DNA of 64,000 nucleotides from Muscardinus avellanarius. Taxonomy: Eukaryota; Chordata; Mammalia; Rodentia; Gliridae. Positions within the stretch are counted from its first letter, which is position 1. Every line of letters starts with the position of its first letter. The notes under the pieces were generated by a model. It was not told where the DNA came from and searched no databases. It worked only from the letters and a program-made list of their open reading frames with translations. The stretch lies in contig OY726561.1 of NCBI GenBank assembly GCA_963383645.1, positions 137,764,227 through 137,828,226 of the forward strand, written 5' to 3'. Below, piece after piece: positions 1 through 9,150 of the stretch. The translations under genes were made by a program, and so were the position numbers.

Positions 1-186
1 TAACCCTGAGTATTACATGTATGTTTATTTCAAATGGAAGGGGGTTTGTGGTTGTCTTTTTGGTCTGGATCTCTGACTCACGTTGTAGTCTGTGGGGGTC
101 TTGTGACACTAGTCTGGGAACTCTTGGGGATTGGCTTCCTGGTGTAGTATATAGTGTTCTTTGTGTGGCTGCAAAGACGTACTTGA

Positions 187-310
187 AGCTGAGCATAGTG
201 GCACATGCCTGTAATCTTAGTACTTGGGAGGCTGAGACAGGAGGATGGCAGGTTTGAGGCTGGTGTCAGAAACTTAGACCCTATTTCAAAATAATAAATA
301 AAAACAATTG
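187..310 (+). mobile_element. B1-dID SINE, left (B1) part, split by L1 copy 1
   Basis: The B1-like body (internal pol III box region, then 'gaggctgagacaggaggat') runs to an A-rich linker and stops at 310, where composite L1 copy 1 begins. The missing ID part resumes at 3101, so the L1 landed in the linker of a pre-existing SINE. Confidence 0.85.
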
Positions 311-1102
311 GACTTCCGGGAAGATGGCGACCGAGAAAAGCGGGGCTTAAGAGTCCCGCTAACAACCAATCTCCATTACCACAAAAAGAGCGCCTTTCAT
401 AGCCAGAAAACACCATCACCGGAAAAACAAAAAAACCACCAGGCTCCAGAGAGAAAGCGGACTGAGAACAGAGCTCAGGGCCACAGAGGAGACACACGAG
501 CCCGAGGACGCGGCAGCAGCGCCATACTGCCGGCGGCAGCGGCGAACTCAGCGGACGGCTACAGCAAGCCGAGGTGAGCCGATGCGGAACAGCCAGGCGG
601 GATCTTTCGGCGCAGACAGCATTTAAAGCTCCCAGTGGCTGAGCTCAGCACACGCTGCAGGGATTCAGCGTGGAAATCAAAACCAGAGAAGAAAAAATAC
701 GCCAGCCTCACGGCCGAGGGCGTGGCAGAGGCGCCATATTGCCACTGGCGGCGGCAGCAGCAGTGAATTCACCGAGTCCAGTACAGCTACATCTACGTAC
801 TCAAGAACAGTGAGTCAAATTGCGGGCCACAGAGGAGAAATCCCAGTATTGTGCCTCCTGGGACTTGACCCAGTGAGGGAGTGGTGGTGGCAGAGATATC
901 ACACCATAGGAGAGCGTGCAACCTGGCACCCCCCATAGTTTAAAGCAGCCTCTATTGACTCCCTGGGTCGGAGACTCTGTGATACAACCCAGTAAAGGAG
1001 TAGTGGGGTCTGAGATAATACAGACTCGAGATCCAGAGCACCTTAAGTGAAGCCATAGTGACCCAAGGGAAGAACCCAGAGAAGGCACAAACCTCCGAAA
1101 TC
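310..1102 (+). promoter_or_regulatory. L1 5'UTR / internal promoter, copy 1
   Basis: Begins with ggacttccgggaagatggcg, combining an ETS-like CTTCCGG and a YY1-like AAGATGGCG within the first 21 nt, the position where human L1 carries its start-site-setting YY1 site. CpG-rich blocks near 505-565 and 716-770 both contain GCGCCAT (reverse YY1 core) and resemble each other, suggesting an internally repeated 5'UTR. Promoter function is inferred from L1 biology. Confidence 0.75.
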
Positions 1103-2020
1103 ATGGGAAAGAGGAATAACACTGAAGTAATGAATGTGCACAACCCCACAACATCAGAACCTGATAAAACAGAAAATCAGAGATTTCTAGAAGATCAAAT
1201 CAGGAAAATAACTGTAGAAATAATAGAGGTGCTTCGAAAAGAACTCAGAGAGAGCCAAAAAGAGATAAAGGATGCAATTAATGAAGTAAAGGCCTCAATT
1301 CAAAGCACAAACAACCGATTAGACCACATGGAGAACAGAATCTCGCTCTTAGAAGATGAGCAATCCAAAAATGAATGCATAGTTTCTAATCTAGAAAAAG
1401 ATATCCAACAGCAGGAATCTGACATTGAAGAAATATGGGCCCATCTTAAGAGAGCTAACCTAAGAATAATTGGAATAGAGGAGGGAAAAGAAAGTGATAC
1501 CAAAGGGATCAACAATCTCTTCAAGGAAGTAATAGCAGAAAATTTTCCAAATATAGAGCAAGAGGTTGATACACAGATCCAGGAAACTTATAGAACTCCC
1601 TTTAGACAGGATCCGAGAAGAGGATCCCCACGCCATATAATTGTCAAAATGACCAATGTGGAAGCCAAGCAGAGAATCTTAAAGGCAACAAAAACAAAGG
1701 GCCAAGTGACATTCAGAGGCAAACCAATTAGAATCACTCCAGACTTCCCAAACCAACTCATGAGAGCCAGAAGGGCTTGGAGTAACATATTCCAAACTCT
1801 GAAAGAAAACAACTTCCAGCCAAAAATTTCCTATCCAGCAAAACTTTCTATCAAATTAGATGGAGAAATAAGAAGCTTCCATGACAAACAGAAACTGAAG
1901 GAATTTATGTCTTCAAAACCAGCGCTAGAGAAAATACTCAAAGAGATTAACTACAAAGAAGAAATAGGTAACACTCACCAGAACCAGAGAAACAAGAGTT
2001 TCCATCCAACAGACAACTAA
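1103..2020 (+). CDS. L1 ORF1 protein (ORF1p), intact, composite copy 1
   Basis: Encodes a 305-residue L1 ORF1 protein, the RNA-binding, trimeric chaperone that coats L1 RNA in cytoplasmic RNPs. I start it at the ATG at 1103, which has A at -3 and G at +4; the frame stays open 15 codons upstream but without an ATG. Residues about 25-112 are an E/K/I/L-rich heptad coiled coil for trimerisation. Residues about 117-215 match the RRM, opening NLRIIGI and including SPRHIIVKM. Residues about 216-300 match the C-terminal domain, with ARRAW and SYPAKLS. The length is close to other mammalian ORF1p. The stop abuts an antisense ORF2 block where ORF2 would normally follow. The protein is identical to the one in copy 3 (21350-22267). 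Confidence 0.93.
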   Translation: MGKRNNTEVMNVHNPTTSEPDKTENQRFLEDQIRKITVEIIEVLRKELRESQKEIKDAINEVKASIQSTNNRLDHMENRISLLEDEQSKNECIVSNLEKDIQQQESDIEEIWAHLKRANLRIIGIEEGKESDTKGINNLFKEVIAENFPNIEQEVDTQIQETYRTPFRQDPRRGSPRHIIVKMTNVEAKQRILKATKTKGQVTFRGKPIRITPDFPNQLMRARRAWSNIFQTLKENNFQPKISYPAKLSIKLDGEIRSFHDKQKLKEFMSSKPALEKILKEINYKEEIGNTHQNQRNKSFHPTDN

Positions 2021-2762
2021 GATTGGTTATCTGTGGAGATTCATTATTTATGTTAGTCTTTTACCTATCTCTAAATTGTATTGTTTGCCTTTATTGTTGT
2101 TAATTTTTAGGATTTCTAGTTGGAATATTAATATACCTTCAGATATAGCATTTGGAAATATTTTATCCAATTCTATTAGTAACTTTTAACTCTGTTTACA
2201 TTGTCTTTGGATATACAATATTTTCTTTTATTTTTTAGGGAGTTTGTATATTCTTCTGTTGCCTGTGCCATTTAAATCATATCCAAGAAATCACTGCCAA
2301 TTTCAATGTTGTGAGGTTTTATGACCCAGATTTTCTCCTAAAAGTTTATAGTCTTAAGATTTATATTTAGGTCTTTTATCTAGTTTGAGTTAATACTTGT
2401 ATGTGGGATTAGGTAAGGGTCCAATTTTATTCTTTTCCATGTAATTATTATTTTTCAACAATATTTAGTTAAAAGATTATTATTTCCACCACCAAATCTT
2501 CGTGGAAACCTTGTCAAAAATAACTTGACAATATAGGGAAGAAGTTAGCTCTAGGCTTGTATTTAACTCCAATGGTCTATATATCTGCCTTTAGAACAAT
2601 ACTACACTGTTTCAATTATTGTAGCTTTATATGGTTTGAAATCAGAAAATATACAGCTTCTAGCTTTGTTTTTGCTTCGAGATTGTTTTGGGTATCTAGA
2701 GTCCATATTCCATATCAGGATAGATTTTTTTTCTGAAAAATAAATATATGATAGTTTCACCT
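2021..2762 (-). other. Inverted (antisense) L1 ORF2 3' segment inside copy 1
   Basis: Read on the minus strand this stretch follows the L1 ORF2 C-terminal third: a segment encoding KNKARxC...DFKPYKATIIETV-like peptide, then the region after it, ending near the stretch equivalent to '...AAGACTTAAATAGACATTT'. It begins directly after the ORF1 stop and ends before the 3'UTR. On the plus strand it is therefore antisense to ORF2 of autonomous L1s. Frames are broken, so it does not encode protein. Identified by recalled similarity to mammalian L1; exact edges are uncertain by about 15 bp. Confidence 0.85.
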
Positions 2763-3063
2763 AAAAAAAAGAAAAAAATATTCTCTGGTAAGAAAGAAAG
2801 CAAAAAGAAATATTGAAATGTTATCTTTAAGTCATCAAAAGCTTGGTATCAGACAAATGAAACTGTTATGTGAGATTATCATTTTTAATTTTGGATAAAT
2901 TGCTATAATACTAGATGTCAACCACTAAGCCAAGCATGGGAGGGAGGGCTGGGGAGAGAATGGGGTGGGGATCGGGTGGGGGCTGACTGGGCGATGTGTG
3001 CATGTATGTCTACAAAAGTTTGTATTCCACTATGATGTATGAATATAGTGCACCAATAAAATA
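2763..3063 (+). other. L1 3'UTR with G-rich run, copy 1
   Basis: Sense-orientation L1 3'UTR. It contains a G-rich tract at about 2938-2990 with four or more runs of three to five G (GGGAGGGAGGG, then GGGG, GGGTGGGGG) and ends GTGCACCAATAAAAT before the A-rich tail. The terminal 70 bp resemble the end of the separate L1 at 47452-48250 (shared GCACCAATA...), confirming it as an L1 3' end. Confidence 0.75.
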
Positions 3064-3100
3064 AAATTAAAAAAAAAATAAAAAAATAAAAAATAAAAAC

Positions 3101-3160
3101 AATTGAGGGTGTAGCTCAAAGGTGGAATGTTTCTGGGTTCAGTCCCCAGAACCACACACA
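3101..3160 (+). mobile_element. B1-dID SINE, right (ID) part, displaced by L1 copy 1
   Basis: ID-like box sequence (GTAGCTCAAAGGTGGAATG...GGGTTCAGTCCCCAG) continuing the SINE that starts at 187. Confidence 0.8.
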
Positions 3161-3305
3161 TTAATTAACTAATTCATTAGATGATGTCTTAAATATTTTA
3201 CTGGTCTATTGGTTTTTTTTTCTTTCTTTGGTAAACACCCACTATTGTTTTTAGTCCGAGGCACTGCCAGAAACACTAGTGTGTCTTAGTGTTCTTTTGC
3301 TGGCA

Positions 3306-4105
3306 TACTTTAAAAATCGTGATATAGTTCACAAAGTGCAAAGTTCACTCCTCTGAAGTGCCTTCTAGTACATCTCTGGGACCTAAGTCCAAAATATTTA
3401 ACCATCTCTAAAAGAAACCCTGGAGCCGGGCGTGGTGGCACACACTTACAATCCCAATACTTGGGAGGCTGAGACCGGAGGACTGCAGGTTCAAGGCCAG
3501 CCTCAGCAAGTGGTAACACTCACATAAACATTGTGAGATCCTGTTTCCAAATAAGAAATAAAATAGGGCCGGGGGTGTAGCTTGAAGGTAGAATCCCTCT
3601 GGGTTCAATCCCCAGTAGTGCCAAAAATTAAAAAATTAAAAAATAAAAAGGAATAAATGAAACTCCAAACTCTTCGGTAGTCAAGCTCCCTTCCTGTCTC
3701 TAACCCCACGGCAAAGGCCAAGTCTACCTTCTGTTTCTCAGGATTTACCTCTCCCGAAAATGTCATATGAAAGGAATAGCAAGACATGGAGTCTCTAGTG
3801 ACCGGCTTTCCCCTTGGCATCCTGTCTTCAGAGTTCATCCACGTGGGAGCAGGTATCAGTACTTGGCTCGTTTTTATGGCTGACTAATATTCCATTGAAT
3901 GTATGTTCTGCCCTTTGCTTATCCCTTTGTGTGTTGACGGGCAGTGGGGATAGTTCCACTTTTTTGGCTGTGAGGAATGGTGTCGGCGCCAACATTTGCA
4001 CGCGTTTTCGCGTGGTCGTCTACCGCCAGTTCTCTCGGGTAGATTTCTTGGAGTGGACCTGTCTGCGGTCATGTGGGGACAATTGGAGTGTATCCAAGAA
4101 CCTGT
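3306..4105 (-). mobile_element. Old L1M fragment, antisense (3'UTR and end of ORF2)
   Basis: Reads like the reverse complement of an old mammalian L1 3' end: 'GATATAGTTCACA...AAAGTTCACTC', later 'GTTCATCCACGTGG', 'GGCTGACTAATATTCCATTG' and 'TGAGGAATGGTG'. It is interrupted by the SINE at 3424-3649 and considerably diverged. Confidence 0.65.
3424..3649 (+). mobile_element. B1-dID SINE
   Basis: Full dimer: B1 part from GCCGGGCGTGGTGGC, linker of 'TTTCCAAATAAG', ID part GGGGGTGTAGC...TTCAATCCCCAG and an A-rich tail. It lies within the old L1M fragment. Confidence 0.9.
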
Positions 4106-4186
4106 CTGAACACTGATGTGACCTTCACAAGCTTAATCATTTTGGCCTTTCAACCCACTGTAATGTCTCTTGTTTTTCTTGGGCAT

Positions 4187-4208
4187 GCTGCGCCCTCTGG
4201 TGGCAATA
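4187..4208 (-). promoter_or_regulatory. Candidate CTCF binding motif
   Basis: TGCGCCCTCTGGTGGCAA at 4189-4206 matches the reverse complement of the CTCF core (CCASYAGRKGGCRS) closely. It lies in a short non-repeat stretch between the old L1 and a pyrimidine tract. Occupancy is not known. Confidence 0.45.
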
Positions 4209-4287
4209 CCGTTTACTACACAGCATCTTGGTCTTACCAACCAAGCTAATACTTCCAAGTTTACTTCTCCCAGGAAACGCGCTCCCG

Positions 4288-4395
4288 CTCTTTCTTTTTC
4301 TTTTTCTTTCTCTTCTCTTCTCTTTTTTCTCTCTCTTCTTTTTCTTCTCTTCTCTCTTCTTTCTCTCCTCTCCTCTCCTCTCCTCTCCTCTCCTC
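4288..4395. repeat. Pyrimidine tract (CTTTT/TCTCC)n
   Basis: About 108 bp of almost pure C/T, grading from CTTTTT to (CTCCT)n, and abutting the tail end of the antisense SINE at 4396. It probably grew from that SINE's A tail. Confidence 0.9.
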
Positions 4396-4600
4396 TGATC
4401 CCAGGGGCATTCTACCTCCAAGCTACACCCCCAGCCCTATTTAATTTTTATTTTGAAACGGGGTCTCATAGGTGGATGCGAGTCTCACTTTTGCTCTTCC
4501 TCAGGCAGTCCTTGAGCCTTTGACCCTCCGGTCTCAGCCCCCGCACCCAGTGCAGGGAGCTTTCTTGATTTCTTGATACCAGACTAGGCCTGGCCCCTGT
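4396..4600 (-). mobile_element. B1-dID SINE (antisense), diverged
   Basis: The ID part (CCCAGGGGCATTCTACCTCC) and linker TTTTATTTTGAAAC are followed by a degraded B1 part ending CTAGGCCTGGCC. Confidence 0.75.
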
Positions 4601-4749
4601 TAACGTGAGTGACTGAGCGTCTTCATTGACTGTTTTCAAAGTTGTTCATAGTTATTTTCATTCTGAAATCTCACATATTTACGCCCCTCACACTTTTGCC
4701 ACTTTTCTGGGGTTTTCTAAGGCACAGTGATATATATTAAAGGCCCTGG

Positions 4750-4972
4750 GAGCCAGGCATAGTAGTGCATGCCTGCAATCCCAGTATTTGGGAGGCTGAG
4801 ATTGGAGGATCCCAGGTTTGAGGACAGCCTCAGTGATCTAGTGAGACCTTGTTTCAAAATAAAAAATAAAGTAGGGCTGGGGATGTACCTCAGAGGTATA
4901 ATGTCCCTGGTTTCAGTCCCCAGCACAACACACACACACATGCACGCATGCACGCATGCACGCACACATACA
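4750..4972 (+). mobile_element. B1-dID SINE with (CA)n / TGCACGCA tail repeat
   Basis: B1 part from GCCAGGCATAGTAG, ID part ending TTCAGTCCCCAGCAC, then a short CA and TGCACGCA repeat (about 4927-4972) in place of a simple A tail. Confidence 0.88.
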
Positions 4973-5064
4973 GGCTTTGAGAAATTTTGCTCCAAAGTGA
5001 CCGCTTCAATTTTATTTAATCCTGCATGTCTTGAATTTATGCTTACTAAAGTAGTCCCCCTCTC

Positions 5065-5257
5065 TTTTTTTTTTTTTTTTTTGGTTCTGGGGATTGAACT
5101 CAGGGGAGTTCCACCTCTATTCTACATGCCCAGCCCTATTTTATTTTGTTTTGAAACAGGACCTTGCTAAGTTGCTGAGGCTGGCCTTGAGCCTGTGATC
5201 CTTCTGTCTCAGCCTTCCGAGTACCGGGATTATAGGGGTACATCACTATGCCCGGCG
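5065..5257 (-). mobile_element. B1-dID SINE (antisense)
   Basis: Poly-T start (5065-5082), ID part reversed, linker TTTTGAAACAGG, and B1 end ATGCCCGGC. Confidence 0.88.
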
Positions 5258-5835
5258 AGCTCTCCCCTTTTTTTGCAGAAGAGTTATAGGCATAATATAT
5301 CATTTAAGACTTATTTTGTAACTTGTTAATTTACTGTGTCATTTGGTCAAATACTTTGGGGAAGTGCTGGGGTGGTCCCAGTGGCTGGAAAGAGATGCCA
5401 GCCCTATGACTAGGCTTTTGTCTTCCTTGCCTTCTAACGGGGTCATTACCTCTCTCTCCATCTGTCTCTTCCCATTTGTACCGTACATTTCAGCCATGCT
5501 GAGACCCGTCACATTTAGGTTTTGTCTGATTTGCAAAGACCTTGTCTGAGGCTGTCAAAGAACAGAAGTTGGCCGAATTGATTGGCGTATGTTTGTTGAC
5601 AGCAAGCTTTGCAGGAAACTTGTCAAGAAACTCCCTGAATTACACCGCTCCTAGAAATGCTAGACGCCCCAAAATATAAGATTTTGCTTCTGGGTCTCCA
5701 AGTGCCTCTGCAAAGAGCTGAGAAGTCATCCTGCGTCGATGGAAAGCTTGCCTTGGTTATGATCCCAGGCTGTCGGCGTGTCCGCAGTGTAAAGTATTGT
5801 TCCCGAGTGAGAGGTCGGTTTAGAAATGACAGAGG
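5258..5835. other. No feature recognised (about 580 bp)
   Basis: Single-copy-looking sequence. Open frames here are short, and I see no repeat family or gene signal. Confidence 0.5.
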
Positions 5836-6048
5836 AGCCGGGCGCGGTGGGCACGCTTGTCATCCCAGCATTCAGGAGGCCGAGACAGGAGGATCATCGC
5901 TGGCGGACAGCCTCAGCTACTTAGTGAGGCCCTCTGCAACTTAGTGAGACCCTGTTTCAAAATAAAGAATAAGAAATAGAGCTGGGGGTATAGCTCAGAG
6001 GTAGAATTCTTCTGGGTTCCATCTCCAGTACCACACTCACACAAAAAG
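5836..6048 (+). mobile_element. B1-dID SINE
   Basis: GCCGGGCGCGGTGGGC start, linker TTTCAAAATAAAG, and ID part GGGGGTATAGCTCAGAGG. CpGs are retained, suggesting a younger copy. Confidence 0.9.
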
Positions 6049-6374
6049 AGATAATAAATGAGGTCGTCGTTAATTCCCCTACTGCCAAGTCCCCAGGGAA
6101 GTTTACTAGAAGCGCATTCAGACTTCAAATCCAGCATCTGCTCCTTCCCAGGTGTTCTGCCCACTCGACAGCCAGCAGGCAACTGCTTGGGGGGAATCCT
6201 GGGGGGGCCGGCAGCTGTGGATGGAGTGCACCTGGGTGAACGCCATTAGGAGCAAGTGGGTGAGTGCATCGTGACCTTCTGCCACAAGCAGCCTTTATTT
6301 TCTTAAGCTGACTTGGACATGGCTACTCCTCATGGGATAACGAGACAGAGGAAAAAAAAAAAAAAAAACAAGAA
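6049..6374. other. No feature recognised; ends in an A-run
   Basis: Unique-looking sequence, with A(17) at about 6352-6369 just upstream of the next SINE. Confidence 0.45.
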
Positions 6375-6577
6375 GCCGGGCATGGTGGCTGGCGCTCGCT
6401 TGTAACCCCAGTACTTGGGAGTCTGAGACCGGAGGACCGCACGGGTTCGAAGCCTCAGCAAGTAGTGAGAGTCTCATCAATCTAGAGAGACCCTGTTTCA
6501 AAATAAAGATAAGGCTGGGAATGGAGCTCAGAGGTTGAATGCCCCTGGGTTCAAACTCTAGTACCAAAATAAAAAGA
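6375..6577 (+). mobile_element. B1-dID SINE
   Basis: GCCGGGCATGGTGGC start, linker TTTCAAAATAAAG, and a degraded ID part ending TTCAAACTCTAGTACC. It is inserted at the edge of an old L1 ORF2 stretch. Confidence 0.85.
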
Positions 6578-6695
6578 TGAAAGATATAAATGTAAGACTT
6601 TATGAAATGACTAGAAGAAAATAGGGCGAATGCTATATAACATCTGTCTGGTCAAGAATTTTTTTTATTTAGGCAGGACCTTAAAAATATAATCA
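6578..6695 (+). mobile_element. Older L1 ORF2 fragment (left of copy 2)
   Basis: Contains ACTAGAAGAAAATAGGG-like sequence equivalent to the ORF2 stretch '...CCTAGAAGAAAACCTAGG...' and runs up to the target site of composite copy 2. It continues at 9502. Confidence 0.65.
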
Positions 6696-7488
6696 GGACT
6701 TCCAGGAAGATGGCGACCGAGAAAAGCGGGGCTTAAGAGCCCCGCTAACAACCAATCACCATTACCACAAAATCAGCGCCTTTCATAGCCAGAAAACACC
6801 ATCACCAGAGAAACAAAAAAAGCACCAGGCTCCAGAGAGAAAGCAGACTGAGAACAGAGCTCAGAGCCACAGAGGAGATACACCGGCCTCACGCCCGAGG
6901 ACGCGGCAGCAGCGCCATATTGCCGGTGGTAGCGGCAAATTCACCGGATGGCTACAGCAAGCCGAGGTGAGCCACTGCGGAACAGCCAGGCGGGATTTCT
7001 CGCCGCAGGTAAAATCTAAAGCTCCCAGTGGCTGAGCTCAGCACACGCTGCAGGGATTCAGAGTGGAAATCAAAACCAAGAAGTAATATGCCAGCCTCAC
7101 CGCCGAGGGCATAGCAGCGGCGCCATATTGCCACCGGCGGCAGCAGCAGAGAATTCACCGAATCCAGTATAGCTACATCTGCGTACTCAAGAACAGTGAG
7201 TCAAATTGCGGGCCACAGAGGAGAAATCCCAGTACTGTACTCCCTGGGACTTGACCCAGTGGGGGAGTGGCGGTGGCAGAGATATCACACCATAGGAGAA
7301 CGTGCAACCTGGCACCCCCCACAGTCTAAAGCAGCCTCTATCGACTCTCTGGGTCGGAGACTCTGTGATACAACCCAGTAAAGGAGTAGTGGGGTCTGAG
7401 ATACTACAGACTCGAGATCCAGAACACCTTAAGTGAAGTCATAGTGACCCAAGAGAAGAACCCAGAGAAGGCACAAACTTCCGAAATC
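6696..7488 (+). promoter_or_regulatory. L1 5'UTR / internal promoter, copy 2
   Basis: Starts GGACTTCCAGGAAGATGGCG. The YY1-like AAGATGGCG is kept, but the ETS-like CTTCCGG has become CTTCCAG. Two related GC-rich blocks around 6895-6965 and 7095-7165 both carry GCGCCATATTGCC, showing the internal repetition more clearly than copy 1. Confidence 0.7.
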
Positions 7489-8403
7489 ATGGGAAAGAGG
7501 AATAATACTGGAGCAATGAATGCCCACAACCCCACAACATCAGAACCCGATAAAACAGAAAATCAGAGATTTCTAGAAGATCAAATCAGGAAAATAACTG
7601 TAGAAATAATAGAGGTGCTTCGAAAAGAACTCAGAGAGAGCCAAAAAGAGATAAAGGATGCAATTAATGAAGTAAAGGCCTCAATTCAAAGCACAAACAA
7701 CCAATTAGACCACATGGAGAACAGAATCTCGCTCTTAGAAGATAATCATTCCAAAAATGAACGCATAGTTTCTAATCTAGGAAAAAATATCCGACAGCAG
7801 GAATCTGATATTGAAGAAATATGGGCCCATTTTAAGAGAGCTAACCTAAGAATAATTGGAATAGAGGAGGGAAAAGAAAGTGAAACCAAAGGGATCAACA
7901 ATCTCTTCAAGGAAGTAATAGCAGAAAATTTTCCAGACATAGAGCAAGAGGTCGATACGCAGGTCCAGGAAACGTATAGAACTCCCTTTAGACAGGATCG
8001 GAGAAGAGGATCCCCACGCCACATAATTGTCAAAATGACCAATGTGGAAGCCAAGCAGAGAATCTTAAAGGCAACAAAAACAAAGGGCCAAGTGACATTC
8101 AGAGGCAAGCCAATTAGAATCACTCCAGACTTCCCAAACCAAGTCATGAGAGCCAGAAGGGCTTGGAGTAACATATTCCAAACTGAAAGAAAACAACTTC
8201 CAGCCAAAAATTTCCTACCCAGCAAAACTTTCTATCAAATTAGATGGAGAAATAAGAAGCTTCCATGACAAACAGAAACTGAAGGAATTTATGTCTTCAA
8301 AACCAGTGCTAGAGAAAATACTCAAAGAGATTAACTACAAAGAAGAAATAGGTAACACACTCCAGAACCAGAGAAACAAGATTTTCCATCCAACAGACAA
8401 CTA
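7489..8403 (+). pseudogene. L1 ORF1, frameshifted, composite copy 2
   Basis: ATG at 7489 in the same strong context as copy 1. The frame is open for 259 codons, to 8268. Relative to copy 1, two nucleotides (CT) are missing at about 8184-8186, after the ...WSNIFQT segment. The C-terminal domain after about residue 233 is therefore read in the wrong frame and stops at 8268. The original frame continues to about 8403. Coiled coil and RRM are intact. Scattered substitutions in the coiled coil separate this copy from the other two. Confidence 0.9.
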
Positions 8404-9150
8404 AGATGGGTTATCTGTGGAGATTCATTACTTATGTTAGTCTTTTACCTATCTCTAAATGGTATTGTTTGCCTTTATTGTTGTTAATTTTTAGGATTTC
8501 TAGTTGGAATATTAATATACCTTCAGATATAGCATTTGGAAATGTTTTATCCCATTCTATTAGTAACTGTTAACTCTGTTTACATTGTCTTTGGATATAC
8601 AATATTTTTTTTTATTTTTTAGGGAGTTTGTATACTCTTCTGTTGCCTGTGCCATTGAAATCATAACCAAGAAATCACTGCCAATTTTAGTGTTGTGAGG
8701 TTTTATGACCCAGATTTTCTCCTAAAAGTTTACAGTTTTAAGATTTATATTTAGGTCTTTTATCTATTTTGAGTTAATATTTGTATATGGGATTAGGTAA
8801 GGGTCCAACTTTATTCTTTTTCATGTAATTATTATGTTTCAACAATATTTAGTTAAAATATTATTTCTACCACCAAATGTTCATGGAAACCTTGTCAAAA
8901 ATAACTTGACAATATAGGGAAGAATTCAGCTCTAGGCTTTTATTTAACTCCAATGGTTTATATATCTGCCTTTAGAATAGTACTCCACTGTTTCAATTAT
9001 TGTAGCTTTATATGGTTTGAAATCAGAAAATATATATCTTCTAGCTTTGTTCTTTTTCAAGATCGTTTTGGGTATCTAGAGTCCATATTCCATATTAGGA
9101 TAGAGTTTTTTTCTGAAAAATAAATATATAAATATATGATAGTTTCACCT
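8404..9150 (-). other. Inverted (antisense) L1 ORF2 3' segment inside copy 2
   Basis: Homologous to 2021-2762 and with the same junctions: it starts right after the ancestral ORF1 stop and ends before the 3'UTR. A shared breakpoint in independent insertions shows that the inversion pre-dates transposition. Confidence 0.85.

Larger units (their letters stand above)
310..3090 (+). mobile_element. Composite ORF1-only L1 element with antisense ORF2 block, copy 1
   Basis: A complete about 2.8 kb retroelement. Order: L1 5'UTR (310-1102), intact ORF1 (1103-2020), about 740 bp of ORF2 3' sequence in antisense (2021-2762), L1 3'UTR with G-rich run (about 2763-3063) and A-rich tail. It is bracketed by a 15-bp target-site duplication, aaataaaaacaattg, at 296-310 and 3091-3105. 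No sense ORF2 exists, so reverse transcriptase and endonuclease would have to come in trans. The same internal architecture recurs in copies 2 and 3 of this window, so it is a family and not a one-off rearrangement. It is comparable to mammalian HAL1 (half-L1) elements. The inverted ORF2 block is the odd part. Confidence 0.9.

Noticed and set aside
1058..1102. Upstream extension of ORF1 starting at a GTG
   Set aside because: The frame is open but lacks an ATG; the ATG at 1103 has a strong Kozak context, so the extension is unlikely to be used.
7746..8225. 159-codon minus-strand frame and its 74-codon relatives at 1300-1524 and 1588-1812
   Set aside because: These are wrong-strand readings of L1 ORF1. 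They recur in every copy simply because the sense sequence does.
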